Positions 11,420-42,832 of a stretch of DNA of 64,000 nt are shown piece after piece. The position numbers were made by a program, and so were the translations under genes. The stretch's first letter is position 1. Every line of letters starts with the position of its first letter. Origin of the DNA: Cynocephalus volans (lineage: Eukaryota > Chordata > Mammalia > Dermoptera > Cynocephalidae); contig NC_084465.1 in the NCBI RefSeq assembly GCF_027409185.1, positions 27,011,864 to 27,075,863 of the forward strand. Direction: 5' to 3'. The notes under the pieces are model-generated. The model worked only from the letters and a program-made list of their open reading frames with translations, was not told the DNA's origin and did no database searches.

Positions 11420-12000
11420 AAATGAGAAAGAAAATGAATTAGAAGGCCAGTCCAGGAAGTACAACATCTGAATAATACAAGTGTTGGAAGATAGTAACAA
11501 AGAAAATGGAGGGGAAAAAATAATTCAAAACATTTCCCAGAACTGAAGATGAGAATTTCCAGAATGAAAGAAGCCACTAGGGGCCCAGTCCAAGGATGAA
11601 AACTAGCCTACATTAATATACATCATTGTAAAAAATTTCAAAATTCTGGGAACAAAGAGAAAATCCTTCAAATATCTGTCCTATGACAAGGGTCAGCATT
11701 TTTTTAAAAAGCTGAAGAGTCGTAAAGATATTGAACTTCTTAAAATCAATTCTAGGGCCGGCCCGTGGCTCGCTCAGTAGAGTGTGGTGCTGATAACACC
11801 AAGGCCATGGGTTGGGATTCTATATAGGGATGGCCGGTTAGCTCACTGGGTTAGTGTGGTGCTGACAACACCAAGTCCACATCCCCTTACCGGTCATCTT
11901 AAAAAAAAAAAATCAGTTCTAGAAGCTAGAAGATAATGCCTCCAAATACTACAAACCCTCTGCTTTCCCTGTCCAAAGAATAAAGTAACAATCAGCCAAT
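11420..12000 (+). mobile_element. Old HAL1/L1M ORF1-region fragment
   Basis: Contains the degenerate phrases typical of HAL1/L1M: 'catttcccagaactgaagatgag', 'tttcaaaattctgggaacaaagagaaaatcct' and 'tagaagctagaagataatgcctccaaa'. It is interrupted by the SINE at 11755-11907. No open reading frame remains. Confidence 0.65.
11755..11907 (+). repeat. Dimeric tRNA-Ile-derived SINE
   Basis: Both monomers are present. The right one is damaged in its T arm ('ccaagtccacatcccc'). The TSD is 'aaaatcaattctag' before and 'aaaatcagttctag' after (11908-11921), one difference. It is inserted in the L1-related fragment. Confidence 0.9.
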
Positions 12001-12560
12001 GTTGGGAAGGGCAGTCATGTCACTGTGCAAAGTTGGGTAGGGAATCAGGGACTGATCCTGCTTTCGTCCTCACCTTCTGAAGTACCTGCTGCCTCTGATA
12101 CGGAGCCTTTTGGGAGTACTGCAATATAAGTTTTCCCTACTGCTGGCTAAAACTTTAGGTTTTTTAAGACTGCTAACTGAGCACTCATTTGCTTTCCAGC
12201 TTCCAAACTGTTACTATTGGCTCTTCTTGTAGCCCCCACCTCTTTTTTTCTTCCTTGTAGGCACAGAGTGAAAAAGATCTAAATCCTTATCTCCTATATT
12301 GGGAAGTCAAATGATAATGCCTAAAAGAAACATTCAATATGTTCATGTTATATTGCATTATAATCATGTTATTCAGACATATGGAAGTAAATAGAATAAG
12401 GACCATCTAAAATAAAGTGGTTGGCTTCCAGCAACAGAAAATGATGAGGTAGAGTGTGGGAGTGGGGTACCAAGACAGCTGTTTTAAGTAACAAGACTTG
12501 TAGAACTATCTGACCTTTCAAACTATATCATGTATAACTCAGATGAAAATAAAAGCTTTA

Positions 12561-14562
12561 GAGTTCCAGTCAAGATGGGAATAGATGGTTCCCAGCGTCA
12601 CTCTCTTCCACAAATCAACCAATTTACAACCATAAAAATGTAATGTCAGCCAAGCTGGGGCCGCTAGAGCTCAGGGGAAGAGGAGAGACCTACAGAGTTC
12701 ATGAAGGTGGAAGAAACTAGGATGAGAGAAAGAAAAAGCTGCTTTGAGGGTTTCAGGCTGCGGCCACTTTAATGCTGAAGCACATGGAGCAGAGGCCACA
12801 GCTGTGCCCTTCAGATGGAGTTACTTGGAGGCAGCAGGAGAGAAGAGGGCATTGACGGCCCCCAGGACAGCAACACCACTAATAGGGTTCCCGTGGACCC
12901 ACATAGGAGCGAGGAGCCAGAACAACTGAAAAAAGGGAGCCATTCAGAGGCCGGTGAGTCACCGCAAGGGACCAGCACAGGGCCCATCCCATGGGAAGTG
13001 TTTGGAGCATGGGCGGTGGGCGAGATGGGAACACCGGGAGAACACTGGGACACAGCAAGGACAGCCAACCTGCCCCCTAGTCAGCACAGGACCACTCAGA
13101 GGAGAATCGTCAGGAATGCAGAACTGCGTGGGGTGTGGTTTGATGAGAAAACTCAGGCCCAGATCAGAGATTCTACAGAACACAGATCCACTGGGTCTCT
13201 GAAGAGCCAGAAGTACCTATCAAGTTATCCATTAAACCCTGAGCTGCATGAAAAGCCTTCCCTAAGGAAACAGCAGCAAAGTAGCAATTTAGCTCAACCA
13301 CACAGCTCAAGTACTGATTCCCACAGGAAGTTCCTCCGTGTTAGAAGCAAAGGACAAAAAATTAGTTCCGGCCCAGGCACACCACCAGCACCTTGGGGCC
13401 TGCCTGGGAACCGGAGGCTTGGATCCGGGGACCGGACCCCACTCCCACTTCCAGGCAAGCTGCACCAGTCAGTGCCTCAGGGCCAGCCCAGGGACCCGAG
13501 GCCTGGAGAAGGGGACCAGAACCCCTCCCACAACCAGGCACACCAAGCCAGCTCCTTGGGTCCTGCCCAGTGACCCGAGGCATGGGGAAGGGGATTGGAC
13601 CTCTCTCCCACAACCAAGCACACCAAGCCAGCTCCTTGGGTCCTGCCCAGTGACCCGAGGCATGGAGAAGGGGCTGGACCTCTCTTCCACAACCAGGCAC
13701 ACCAAGCCAGCGCCTTGGGTTCCACCCATTGACCCGAGGTATGGAGCTGGGGATGGGACCCTCCTCCCATAACTAGGCACACCATTCCAGCACCTCAGGG
13801 CCTGCCTAGGGACTCGGGGCATTGAGAAGGGGACCGGCCCCCCCTCCCACAACCAGGCACACCAAGCCAGCTCGTTGGGTCCCGCCTGGTGACCTGAGGC
13901 ATGGAGAAGGGGACTAGACACCCCTCCCACAACCAGGCACATGGTGCCAGCACCTTGGGGCCTGCCCAGTGACCAGAGGCATGGAGAAGGGGACCAGATG
14001 CACCCCACAACCAGGCATACCACCAGTGCCAAGGAGCATACCAAAAACAGCACCTCCATGTGGGTGGCCCACCACAGCCACCACAATAACCATGGCTGCC
14101 GCGAAAGTGGCTAGACGCCACAACCACCACACAGATGGTCCGCCAACCGCTGGAGTGCATTCACACAAGGAGAGTCATCATCAGAGACAAAGAAAAAAAG
14201 AGGATGTCTCTTTCCACAAAGCCCATTTCAGAGTGACAGAAGAAGCATCTGCTCTATGGTAATATTGGGGGACCTAATCACATCTCTCAGCATTGGACAG
14301 ATCATCTAGGCAACAAATTAACAGGGTAACCATTATTCTTTCAGGAGAGAAGAAATCTAGGGTAATTAGAGCGGGGAGGGGAGGGAGAGGGATTGGGGGA
14401 AGGGGAGAGATTGGACAAGGGGCATAGAGAATAATTATGATTTGTAACGATATATATGCTAGTAATATTGAATTGATCAACCTATCTCAATGTTCAACCC
14501 CAAAAATATGTATAATCGATTTTGATTCAATAAATAAAATAAAATAAAATAAAAAAGAAAAG
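12561..14562 (+). mobile_element. Internally deleted L1-like composite element with VNTR
   Basis: Three parts in order. (1) 12561 to about 13370: GC-rich, starting 'gttccagtcaagatggg', resembling a mammalian L1 5' UTR start. (2) 13375-14022: an 80-bp tandem array. (3) From about 14030: a short transition, then near 14275-14325 a stretch resembling L1 ORF2 ('cattggacagatcatct.ggcaacaaattaac'), then a G-rich polypurine tract (14370-14420) and an A-rich end (14516-14562) typical of an L1 3' UTR. Most of ORF1 and ORF2 is missing. It resembles a non-autonomous, L1-mobilised derivative. An open frame at 12815-13573 crosses into the repeat and is not a known protein. No clear TSD was found. Confidence 0.6.
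13375..14022 (+). repeat. 80-bp tandem repeat (VNTR), about 8 copies
   Basis: The unit begins 'ggcacaccaagccagctcct', continues 'tgggtcctgcccagtgaccc', 'gaggcatggagaagggga' and ends 'cccctcccacaacca'. Units are 75-82 bp with moderate divergence. All frames are fairly open, which produces spurious overlapping ORFs on both strands. Confidence 0.88.
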
Positions 14563-14578
14563 AAAAACTTTAAAAGCA

Positions 14579-14677
14579 GGGCTGGCTGGTTAGTTCAGTT
14601 GGTTAGAGCATAGTGCTGATAACACCAAGGTCCAGGGTTCAATTCCTGTACTGGCCAGCTGCCAAAACAAAAAATAA
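14579..14677 (+). repeat. tRNA-Ile-derived SINE monomer, intact TSD
   Basis: The clearest single monomer: 'ggctggctggttagttcagt', 'tggttagagca', 'tgctgataacaccaagg', 'ggttcaattcc', then 'tactggccagctgcc' and an A-rich tail. The perfect 16-bp TSD 'aaaaactttaaaagca' is at 14563-14578 and 14678-14693. The body aligns along its whole length to tRNA-Ile(AAU). Confidence 0.93.
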
Positions 14678-14693
14678 AAAAACTTTAAAAGCA

Positions 14694-15619
14694 CACAAAA
14701 ACAATACATAAATTGTTTATGGATACATGGCTGCATATGCAAATATGAAAATACAAAAATGGACTGGAAAGAAACCCAGTTGTCTTCCTTTTGAGGAGAG
14801 GAAAAGTAGGAGGAAAAAACGGGATGGGTTGTTGGTCAAAGAGGACTTTAGCTGAATCTGTAACATTCTATTTCTTTAAAAAAAAAAAAAAAAGGCCTGA
14901 AGAAATATGATAAAATGATAAGAACAGTTGATAATTCTGAGTGGTGGGAATATGGATATGTAGAAACAAGCTCAAGTTTATTAGGTGGTTCTTCGTGCTT
15001 TTCTATATATTTTCCACTTCAAAACAAAAGCAGGTAGAGGAAGGGTTGGGGCAGTGGATAGATTTAAGGAACCTGGGACCAACAGAGGCATACTTCCAAA
15101 CCCAGGAAGCTGGATGACTGTTTGAGGGAGTGGTAAAGGGTCCTGATGGAGCAGCTGAGGGCAGAGCCTGCTGGTGAGGCAAATGCAAGGAGAGCTCTGT
15201 TCTCAGGGCAGAGCAGTGGCATGGCAGCAGGGAGTAGTCCCCCAAACCAGGCTCCTTGTGGGCTCTAAGGGGTTTCTTCAGGGATCTAATTCAGGAGCTT
15301 TTGGCAGAAGAGTGGCCACTGTTGCTCCGTCTTGAGATCTGGCACTCCTATAAAAATACTGCAAGGAGATTTCTTGGTTGTGGGGGTGTCCATGATCCTG
15401 AACATCCAGCCCTAGGTCTGTATTCACAAAAGGTTGTCTCACACTGCCCTCCAGTGGTCACAGGGTCTCTGCCCGCCTCCACAGCCAGAGGAAGGTAACA
15501 TTTGTTGGCTTTTCCAGGCCCAGATCCAACTCCCTTTCACTCCATTCCCCATCTTTACACAAGTAACCCCACTAAAGAAAGCAGGGACAGAGGGAGGGAG
15601 TAGTCAACTGTCCATGGAA
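14694..15619. other. Intergenic, no feature recognised
   Basis: Includes an A-run near 14877-14893. No exon or nameable repeat was seen. Confidence 0.5.
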
Positions 15620-15860
15620 ATGAAAAGAATGAGGGCCCTGACTGAATCCCAGCATTAGCACTACTGTGTGGTCTTGGGCAAGCTATTGGGCTCAGTATCG
15701 AGAGGTGTTAACAGAGCCTCACAGGTCTGTGGTGAGATTCAGAGTTAACGTGCATGAAGTGCTTGAAAGAGCGCCTAACAAGCATTCAGTAAGAGTCGGC
15801 TATTATGAGTATAATAACGCATGTGTAAAGTGCCTAGAATACAATCAGTATGTTAGTGGT
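15620..15860 (+). repeat. MIR SINE
   Basis: Contains 'gtgtggtcttgggcaagctatt', 'gtggtgagattcagagttaacgtgcatgaagtgctt' and 'aacaagcattcagtaagagt', in MIR order. Confidence 0.75.
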
Positions 15861-16499
15861 TCTCCTTCCCCTGGAATCTGGTCAAAATGCTTATGTCCCC
15901 ATCACATGAGCAGCAGAAAAGGGAGGGTACTCCCAATCAAACCTGGCCAATATTCTGCAATACCCTCCAAATCTGTGGGTACCACACCCTTTCCTCCATG
16001 GACCTCCATTCCACACAATCCTGAGTCCTTGAACCCCAGCTCCCAGTCTTTTACTGACATCTCTTTGGAGGAAATGCGGCTAACAGACTTCCCTCAGGGA
16101 AGACTGAACTCGTTTGACTAGTCAGGGGAGGGAGCTGTGATCCCAGCGGTTGGGCCCAGGATTGTCACAAGGAGCCCTGTCCATTTACACACACCATCAG
16201 GAAGACACCTCCTTCCAATCATCACTCCAGAGGCAAGCTGCATGTCTGTGCTCAATTACCTCTGGATCAGTGCTCAGAGTGGCAGCTGTGTCCACAGAAG
16301 AGCTTTTATCCACAGAGAGCCAACTGGCCAGGGAGGACAGTCAGCACATTAAGCTGACATCTGATTGTCAGTTGTGACCTCATCAGCTCAAAGCCTTGGC
16401 CTTTCAGAATAGTCTTAGGAGGATGTGGAAGATAAAAGAGATCAGGACCAGGTACATAGGTCAGGACTGGGGCCTATGGAAAAGAAACACACCAAGAGT
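15861..16499. other. Intergenic, downstream of SMO
   Basis: Between the MIR and the SMO poly(A) site. No gene or repeat recognised. Confidence 0.5.
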
Positions 16500-16513
16500 T
16501 TATACAAAAACCT

Positions 16514-16523
16514 TTTATTTATT
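16514..16523 (-). terminator. SMO: SMO polyadenylation signals
   Basis: Two overlapping AATAAA hexamers on the minus strand (plus-strand tttatt at 16514-16519 and 16518-16523), about 1.1 kb after the SMO stop codon. That is close to the expected 3' UTR length. Cleavage is expected just below 16510. Confidence 0.7.
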
Positions 16524-17634
16524 GTTTACATTTCTTCTCCCCATCCCTGTCCCCCAATCTGGAATCCAGCCAGCTTCTAAAGCTTCCTGCTGTCTGGTTC
16601 TTTAAAGTGGGGCCTTGGGAACAGGTTGGAAATTATAAAAGGTGGTAATCTCTTCACCCATCGATTGAGGAAGTTGAAGGAAGCTTTCCTGCCTGGCTGA
16701 AGCTACAGCAGATTCCCAGGGTAGCCCCTCAAGTCAGAGGATCCATCCCCCACTGGATGGAGATGAAGAGATAACATGTCTCTCAGAGGCCTGGAGGCTC
16801 CCTGTCACTCACTGCTTCTGTCCCACACCAGGCCAAGGCTCTAGAGCTGAACCATTCTCTCACCTGGAGATGGAGCTCAGCAGCAAGGGGGGGAGGGAGA
16901 GAGGGGGAGAGAGAGAGAGAGAGTGTGTGTGTGTGTGTTTTGCAGCTCTGAGTTCTAATCAACAAACAGGAAACAGGAAGAGGTTGGTCTGGTTGAACCA
17001 AAATGGGAAAAGGGCAGGGGAGGAGGGTGCAGGAGAAAAGAGGATGGATTTGGGATAGGGCCACCTGTTAAGAAAGGTGATAGCTCCTTTGGGAGTAGGC
17101 ACTTCCAGCCCCACAACCACCTGGAAGAGTAAGAAGGGAGCCCTGTCCCGACTTACACAAAGGGCTAATGACGCAATAAACACTTTTGGTCTTAGAGTGC
17201 CAGAAAAGGGCAACCACTGGCATGGAAAAGAGCACCCAGCCCTCATCCACCAGATGTGGCCTTGGCTGCCTCCCTGGCTACCACGGCCCATTCCAGGCAC
17301 TGTCACCCCTGCATCTGGCATGACTGCCCCACCACAAGCTCTGCACACCCCATGACCCTGCTGGAGACTGATGCTACCAGCCAGACGCCAGATGGTGGGG
17401 CAGATACGAGGACCCTGAGTTCCAGGGCCCTGTCCCCGGGGTGAGGCTACCTGTGGAGATGTTAGGCTCTTTCCCACAGTCCTGCTGCTTTGAGCCAGAC
17501 ACACAGAACTCTCCTGGGAGGGCAGTGACCCACAGGTTCTCCAGAAGACGAGATCCTAGGGAATCTCAGGGAGGAGGAAGAGCCTTGTAATGGTATCTGT
17601 TCCTCTTTCCTGACCCAGGTCCGGTTCTGCAGGC
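16524..17634 (-). other. SMO: SMO 3' UTR
   Basis: Sequence between the stop codon (17635-17637) and the AATAAA hexamers. It contains the purine/GT microsatellite at 16887-16938. Its extent is inferred from the poly(A) signals. Confidence 0.65.
16887..16938. repeat. GA/GT compound microsatellite in the SMO 3' UTR
   Basis: G/A-rich run passing into (GA)n, then (GT)7. In the SMO transcript it reads as an AC run followed by a pyrimidine (CU) run. Confidence 0.85.
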
Positions 17635-37570
<19,936 letters not shown>

Positions 37571-37599
37571 AGATGGGTGCAAATAGTGGTCTGGAGCTG

Positions 37600-39590
37600 C
37601 AACCAGAGACTCAGCGGGCACCTTGAGGATCGTTCGACTTGGTTGTGTACAGGGAGCGGACTTCTCTCCTGGTTTAGGGTGGGAGAGACTAGGGATGTCT
37701 GAAGTCAGTGGGAGCTTCTACTCCAGGCCTGCTCCATTCCCCAGCCCCTCCAGTCTTTCCTGCTTTTGGCTAGTCTTTCAGCTTGTCCCGGGGCCAAGTG
37801 GAGAAGAACCTGAGCTTGGGGTTCTCGCTTCTCCAAATTCTTCCAGCTCAGAACCTGCGTGAGAGATGAGACCTCAGAGTCACTCATGGCAGCAGCCCTG
37901 GCTGCTGTTACCTGTGGGAGCAGGTGTCTGGACACCAAACGTGCCAACATCAAGTCTTTATTGCTACAAATGTGTGAAGTCTGAATTGTGGTTTCCGACG
38001 ACGGGTCCTGGCGTGTGTTCGGTTATGTCCAAGGGAAACCAGTCCATCTTTGATGGCCCTTGAGGCTCACCTGCTTGAGGAAGTTTCTGCTGCTCCCCTT
38101 CCCCACTCTGTGCATTTTCCCTTTCCTCATACTTTCCACATCACGCTTTCTGTCACTACACTTAATGCCACCTTGCAGCAGTTTACACCTATAACCAAGG
38201 GTCCAGTCAGGAGAGTGGCCTTGCATCCAGCAACTTTTCTGTGTTGCTGATCGGCAGCAAACTAGGGTGGTTTTTCTTTTCTTATCCCTGGAAGACTAGC
38301 TCACACCTAGCTGAACTGAGCTAGTTCTGTTACATTTGACCGTTTAAGAGCAAATTAGCTATTGCACTTCAGCTACCATCCTTAATTGGTATGTGAGCCC
38401 CACAGAGAGAGGGGGGAGGAGGATTTAATTCGATTTAGCAAGGCTTTCTGAAACCCTGGGATTTACATAGGTGACATCCTCAAAAGAACCTGAGAACTTA
38501 CATTTTACTGTGGAAACGAGGCTTGCCCTCAGATATATCATGACAAAGCAGCAAAGTTTCTTCCTCCATGGCAGGGACCTTGCCTTATTCTCTTAGTCAC
38601 AATGCATCTAGTTCAGTCAGATATACATATTAATCACTTGATAATCTGCCAAAATGAGGTGTACAGTGAGTATGCTATAGGAATTTAGAGAGAGATGAAT
38701 GTGGGTAGAAGTGAAGGAGGTGGAATTTGAATCTAGGACTGAAGGATGAGTAGGAGGAGTTAGAAAAGTAGAGAAGAGTAGAGCTGGCATTACATGTGGG
38801 GGAAACTGTGATCATAGCTCAGAGCATGACTGGCCTGGCAAGTAGGACATAGGGAATAAGTAGGAAAACTGATTGGTAAATAGCCTCAGATGACATACAG
38901 AGAACTGTAGGTATTTAAGGTTCATATTGGCAATAAGGAAATAGTGCAAATTTCTGATCAGGAGAGTGATATTAATCATTAATAATTAATAAGGCAACAT
39001 GAGGATGAAATGAAGGGCAAGAGGCTGGAGGCAAAGGACCATTTTGAGGGAAGCTGCTGGTGATTTATGGAAGAAGTAGAAATAGACTATGTCATCAGGG
39101 CATAATATTCCCACTGGAAAAATACAGCTTTATGCCTACTTCAGTTATTATTTTCTGTGATCTAAATGATATAGCTGTTATAACATGTCCAAGTCTGAGA
39201 TATAGGGTAAGTTGCCTTGGAGGCTCATGTCACACCGACTTTTTGCTTTGTGAACTTTCTCCACTTATTTTCTATCTGGTTGTTACTGTGGCAGCTTTGA
39301 AACCCAGTGGCATTTCCTCAGTATTCCATGTATTAGGGAGGAACCCATATATGTGCTCAGGCAGCCCCTTACCTCTCTGCCTAAGACTGTCGGTAGGTAA
39401 TTCTTCAAGCATGAAGGCTCTACCATTCCTTGTCTGGGATTTCTTGGGAGGTATGAGGAAGATTCACAATGTTGTAATACAGCACCTTTACAATGGACTT
39501 AAAAGAGGGGAGTTGAAAAGATCCTAAGATATTATCCTCTAGCCAGAATACTCTTCCCTTCAGGGGGAGGGAGAAGATACTGTAATTTCT
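37600..39590. other. Intergenic upstream of SMO, no feature recognised
   Basis: No exon, RNA gene or young repeat. 38690-38990 has the feel of an old repeat that I cannot name. Confidence 0.45.
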
Positions 39591-39696
39591 GGGGCTGGCC
39601 TGTGGCTCACTTGGAAGAGTGTGGTGCTGACAACATCAAGTCAAGGGTTAAGATCCCTTTATTGGTCATCTTTTAAAAAAAAAGAGAAAAAGATTT
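39591..39696 (+). repeat. Hybrid-monomer SINE
   Basis: Left-monomer start 'ggggctggcctgtggctcac', right-monomer end 'caagtcaagggttaagatcc' and 'ttggtcatctttt', A tail. TSD 'tgtaatttct' at 39581-39590 and 39697-39706. Confidence 0.9.
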
Positions 39697-40057
39697 TGTA
39701 ATTTCTCAATTCCGTGTGTGTGCGCATGCTTGCGCACCCACGCTCCTATTCACCAGGCTTCAGCATTCCTGTCTGGGAATCCTATTACCTAGCAAAGAGC
39801 AGCAGGAGGGCAGACTGAGAAAGTTCTCATACTACTATCAACAGTGACCAGGCCAGGTTCCCATCAGGAATTCTGTCAGACAGCAGGTTTGGGAGAAGGA
39901 ACATGTTTAGTGAGGACTGGGGGAGAGAGAATTTCCTGGTGACTCCTGAAGGCATTCAGGGTCCTGAGGAAAGCTCATCCATCCCCTCCTGCAGACATAC
40001 CAAGACTGCCTATGACTGTTGGAGACTCCTCAGAGTGACTTGACATACTCCCAGTGC

Positions 40058-40421
40058 CATGGGTTGAATGTCTTCTCCAAAATTCATGTTGAAATTTAAT
40101 TGCCACTGAAACAGTATTAAGAGGTAGGGCTTTCACGAGGTGATTATAAGGCCCTCATGAATGAACTTTTTTGGAGTAGGTTAGTTATCAAGGGAGTGGG
40201 CTCCTGTTAAAAGGTTAAATTTGGCCCCCATCTTGTCTCTGTATCTCACATGCTCACTTACCCTTCTGCCATGGGATAATGCAGCAAGAAGCCCTCACCA
40301 GATGCCAGCAACATGCTCTTGGACTTCCCAGCCTCCAGAAGCATTAGCCAAATAAACCTCTTTTCTTTATAAGTTACTCAGACTGTGGTATTGTTATAGC
40401 AGCAGAAAACGGACTAAGATA
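40058..40421 (+). mobile_element. MaLR (MLT1/MST-type) solo LTR
   Basis: 'gggttgaatgtcttctccaaaattcatgttg', 'gtagggctttcacgaggtgatta', 'cttcccagcctccagaagc', 'aaacctcttttctttataagttac' and 'aaacggactaagat' give the MaLR LTR layout. Confidence 0.85.
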
Positions 40422-41020
40422 TCTGGTCTCCAACCTGGTGGCAGGTTGTGAAGTGCTTCTCTCCTGGGCCTGAGCCACACCCCCACCCAGTTCCTCAAGA
40501 TTCTCAACCCCATCCACATGTCCTAACATAGTCCTGTTGTCAGGGCCATGAGAGGCTGTCCTGTATTGACAATTGCATTACAATACCTGATTTGGTGCAA
40601 GTAGCTTCTTGATTCCTGAGTCATTCTCATCAAACATTTTGGCATTTTGAGGTCACACATTCAATGTTGACTCTATTATTTGCCTTCAGGCCCTTCACTA
40701 AAGTGGACTGACATGACAGTATCTATGGGATATCTGTGGGTATCCTTGAGACCTTGGTTTCCTCCTTATGGCTCAGTAGTCACACTGGCCAGAATTTGGA
40801 GCATAATTGTTGCAGTTCTCCAGTTCTTTCTTTTTCCAGGGTTGCCTGTTTTGCAACTTAAGAGCATTGAGTCAACGGCAAAAGGCAAAAAGGGAACAGG
40901 GCTAGATTAGCAACCTCCTCAGAGCAGTAACTCAATAGATTTGGAGTTAGAAACCTCAGCTGGGCCTTAGTAGCCACCTTGGAGCAATTTATTACGAGCC
41001 TCTATTTCATCCTTTCCAAA
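40422..41020. other. Intergenic, no feature recognised
   Basis: No exon or nameable repeat. Confidence 0.45.
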
Positions 41021-41891
41021 AATGAGGAAATTATCAGTTGTGCTTCTATACACAAGCAATGAACAATCTGAAAAGAAAATTAAGACAGCAATTCCATTTA
41101 CAATAGAATCTAAAAAATTTAAATACTTAGGAATAAATCTAACCAAGGAGGCAAAAAACTTGCACACTGAAAACCACAAAACATTGTTAAGAGAAATTAA
41201 ATACCTAAATTAATGAAAAGATCCTATGTTCAAGGATTGGAAGACTCAACATTATTAAGATGTCAATACTATGCAAATTGACCTACAGATTCAACACAAT
41301 CCCTATCAAAATTTCAACAGCTTCTTTTACAGAAATGGAAAAGCCAGTTATCAAATTGAAATGGAATTGCAAGGGACCCTGAATAGCCAAAACAATTATG
41401 AAAAAGAAGAATAAAATTGGAGGATTTACACTTCCCAACTTTAATCCATACTACAAAGCTAGAGTAATTAAAATGCAATGGTACTGGCATAAGGAAAGAC
41501 ATATAGACCAATAGAATAGAACAGAAAGCCTAGAAATAAACCCTAACATGTATGGCCCATTGGTTTTCAGCGAGGGTGCCAATACCTTTCAATGGGGAAA
41601 GGGCAATCTTTTCAACACACAGTGCTGGGAAAACAATATCCACATGCAAAAGAATGAGGTTAGACACTTATCTTACACTATAGACAAAAATTAACTCAAA
41701 ATGGATCAGACCTATATTTAAGAGATAAACTATAAAACTCTTAAAAGAAAACATTGGGGAAGTTCTGCATGACATTGGATTTGGCAATAATTTCATGGAT
41801 ATGAAATAAAAAGCACAGACAATAAAAGAAAAAATAGATAAATGGATTTCATCAAAATTAAGAACTTTTGAGCATCAAAGGATACTGTTGA

Positions 41892-42061
41892 GGGGCCGGC
41901 CCATGGTTCACTCAGGAGAGTGTGGTGCTGATAACACCAAGGCCACGGGTTTGGATCCCATATAGGGATGGCCGGTTGCTCACTGGGTGAGCGTGGTGCT
42001 GACAACACCAAGTCAAGGGTTAAGATCCCCTTACCGGTCATCTTTAAAAAAAAAAAAAAAA
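41892..42061 (+). repeat. Dimeric tRNA-Ile-derived SINE, intact TSD
   Basis: Complete dimer. Perfect 15-bp TSD 'aaaggatactgttga' (41877-41891 and 42062-42076). Inserted in the L1. Confidence 0.94.
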
Positions 42062-42098
42062 AAAGGATACTGTTGATAAAGCAAAAAGACAACCTACA

Positions 42099-42200
42099 GG
42101 GTCTGGCCCATGGCTCATTTGGGAGAGTGTGGTGCTGATAACACCAAGTCTAGGGTTAAGATATCCTTACTGGTCATCTTTAAAAAAAAAAAAAGAGACA
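42099..42200 (+). repeat. Hybrid-monomer SINE, intact TSD
   Basis: Left-monomer start ('ggtctggcccatggctcatt') fused to right-monomer end ('gggttaagatatccttactg', 'gtcatcttt'). TSD 'agacaacctaca' at 42087-42098 and 42201-42212. Only 22 bp after the previous SINE's TSD. Confidence 0.92.
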
Positions 42201-42789
42201 GACAACCTACAGAACGGGAGAAAATATTTGCAAAACATGTATCTGATAAGGTACCAATATCCAGAATTAAAAAAAGAACTCTTGAAACTCAACAACAACA
42301 AGAAACAACCCAGTTAAAAAGGTGGCAAAGACTTGAATAGACCCTTCTTCAAAGAAAATGTATGCATAGCTAATGAGCACATGAAAAGATGTTCAACATC
42401 ATTAGCCATCAGGGAAATGCAAATCAAAATCACAATGAGATACCACTTCACATCTATTAGGATGGCTGTAATTAAAACAAACAAACAAACACAGAAAATA
42501 ACGTGTATTGACAAGAATATGGAGAAATTGGAACCCTTACACATTACTGGCGGGAATGTAAAATGGTACGGCTTCTGTAGAAAACAATCTGGTGGTTTAT
42601 CAAAAGGCTAAACATAGAACTAATACAAGAGCCAGCAATTCTACTCTTAGATATAAATAATCTGAAAAAATCAAAAGCAGGGACTTGAACAGATATTTAT
42701 ACACCAATGCTCATAGCAGCATTATTCACAATGGCTAAAAGGTAGAAACAACACAAGTGTCCATCAATGGATGAATGGATAAACAAAGT

Positions 42790-42832
42790 GTACATACATA
42801 CATACATACATACATACATACATACATACATC
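42790..42832 (+). repeat. (CATA)n microsatellite
   Basis: About ten 'tacatacata' quadruplet units inside the L1 3' region. Expanded from the usual L1 'tatacatacaatgg' motif. Confidence 0.9.

Noticed and set aside
13375-14022. Could the 80-bp array be a CRISPR-like repeat-spacer structure?
   Set aside because: Units are contiguous and similar over their full length with no unique spacers, and the host is a mammal. It is a VNTR.
12815-14160. Overlapping long open frames on both strands at the 80-bp repeat
   Set aside because: They arise from the tandem units being open in several frames. The translations are only the repeat read in different phases.
14579-14650. Genuine tRNA-Ile genes
   Set aside because: The tRNA-like bodies carry mismatched stems, A tails and TSDs and occur in about 25 copies, so they are SINEs.
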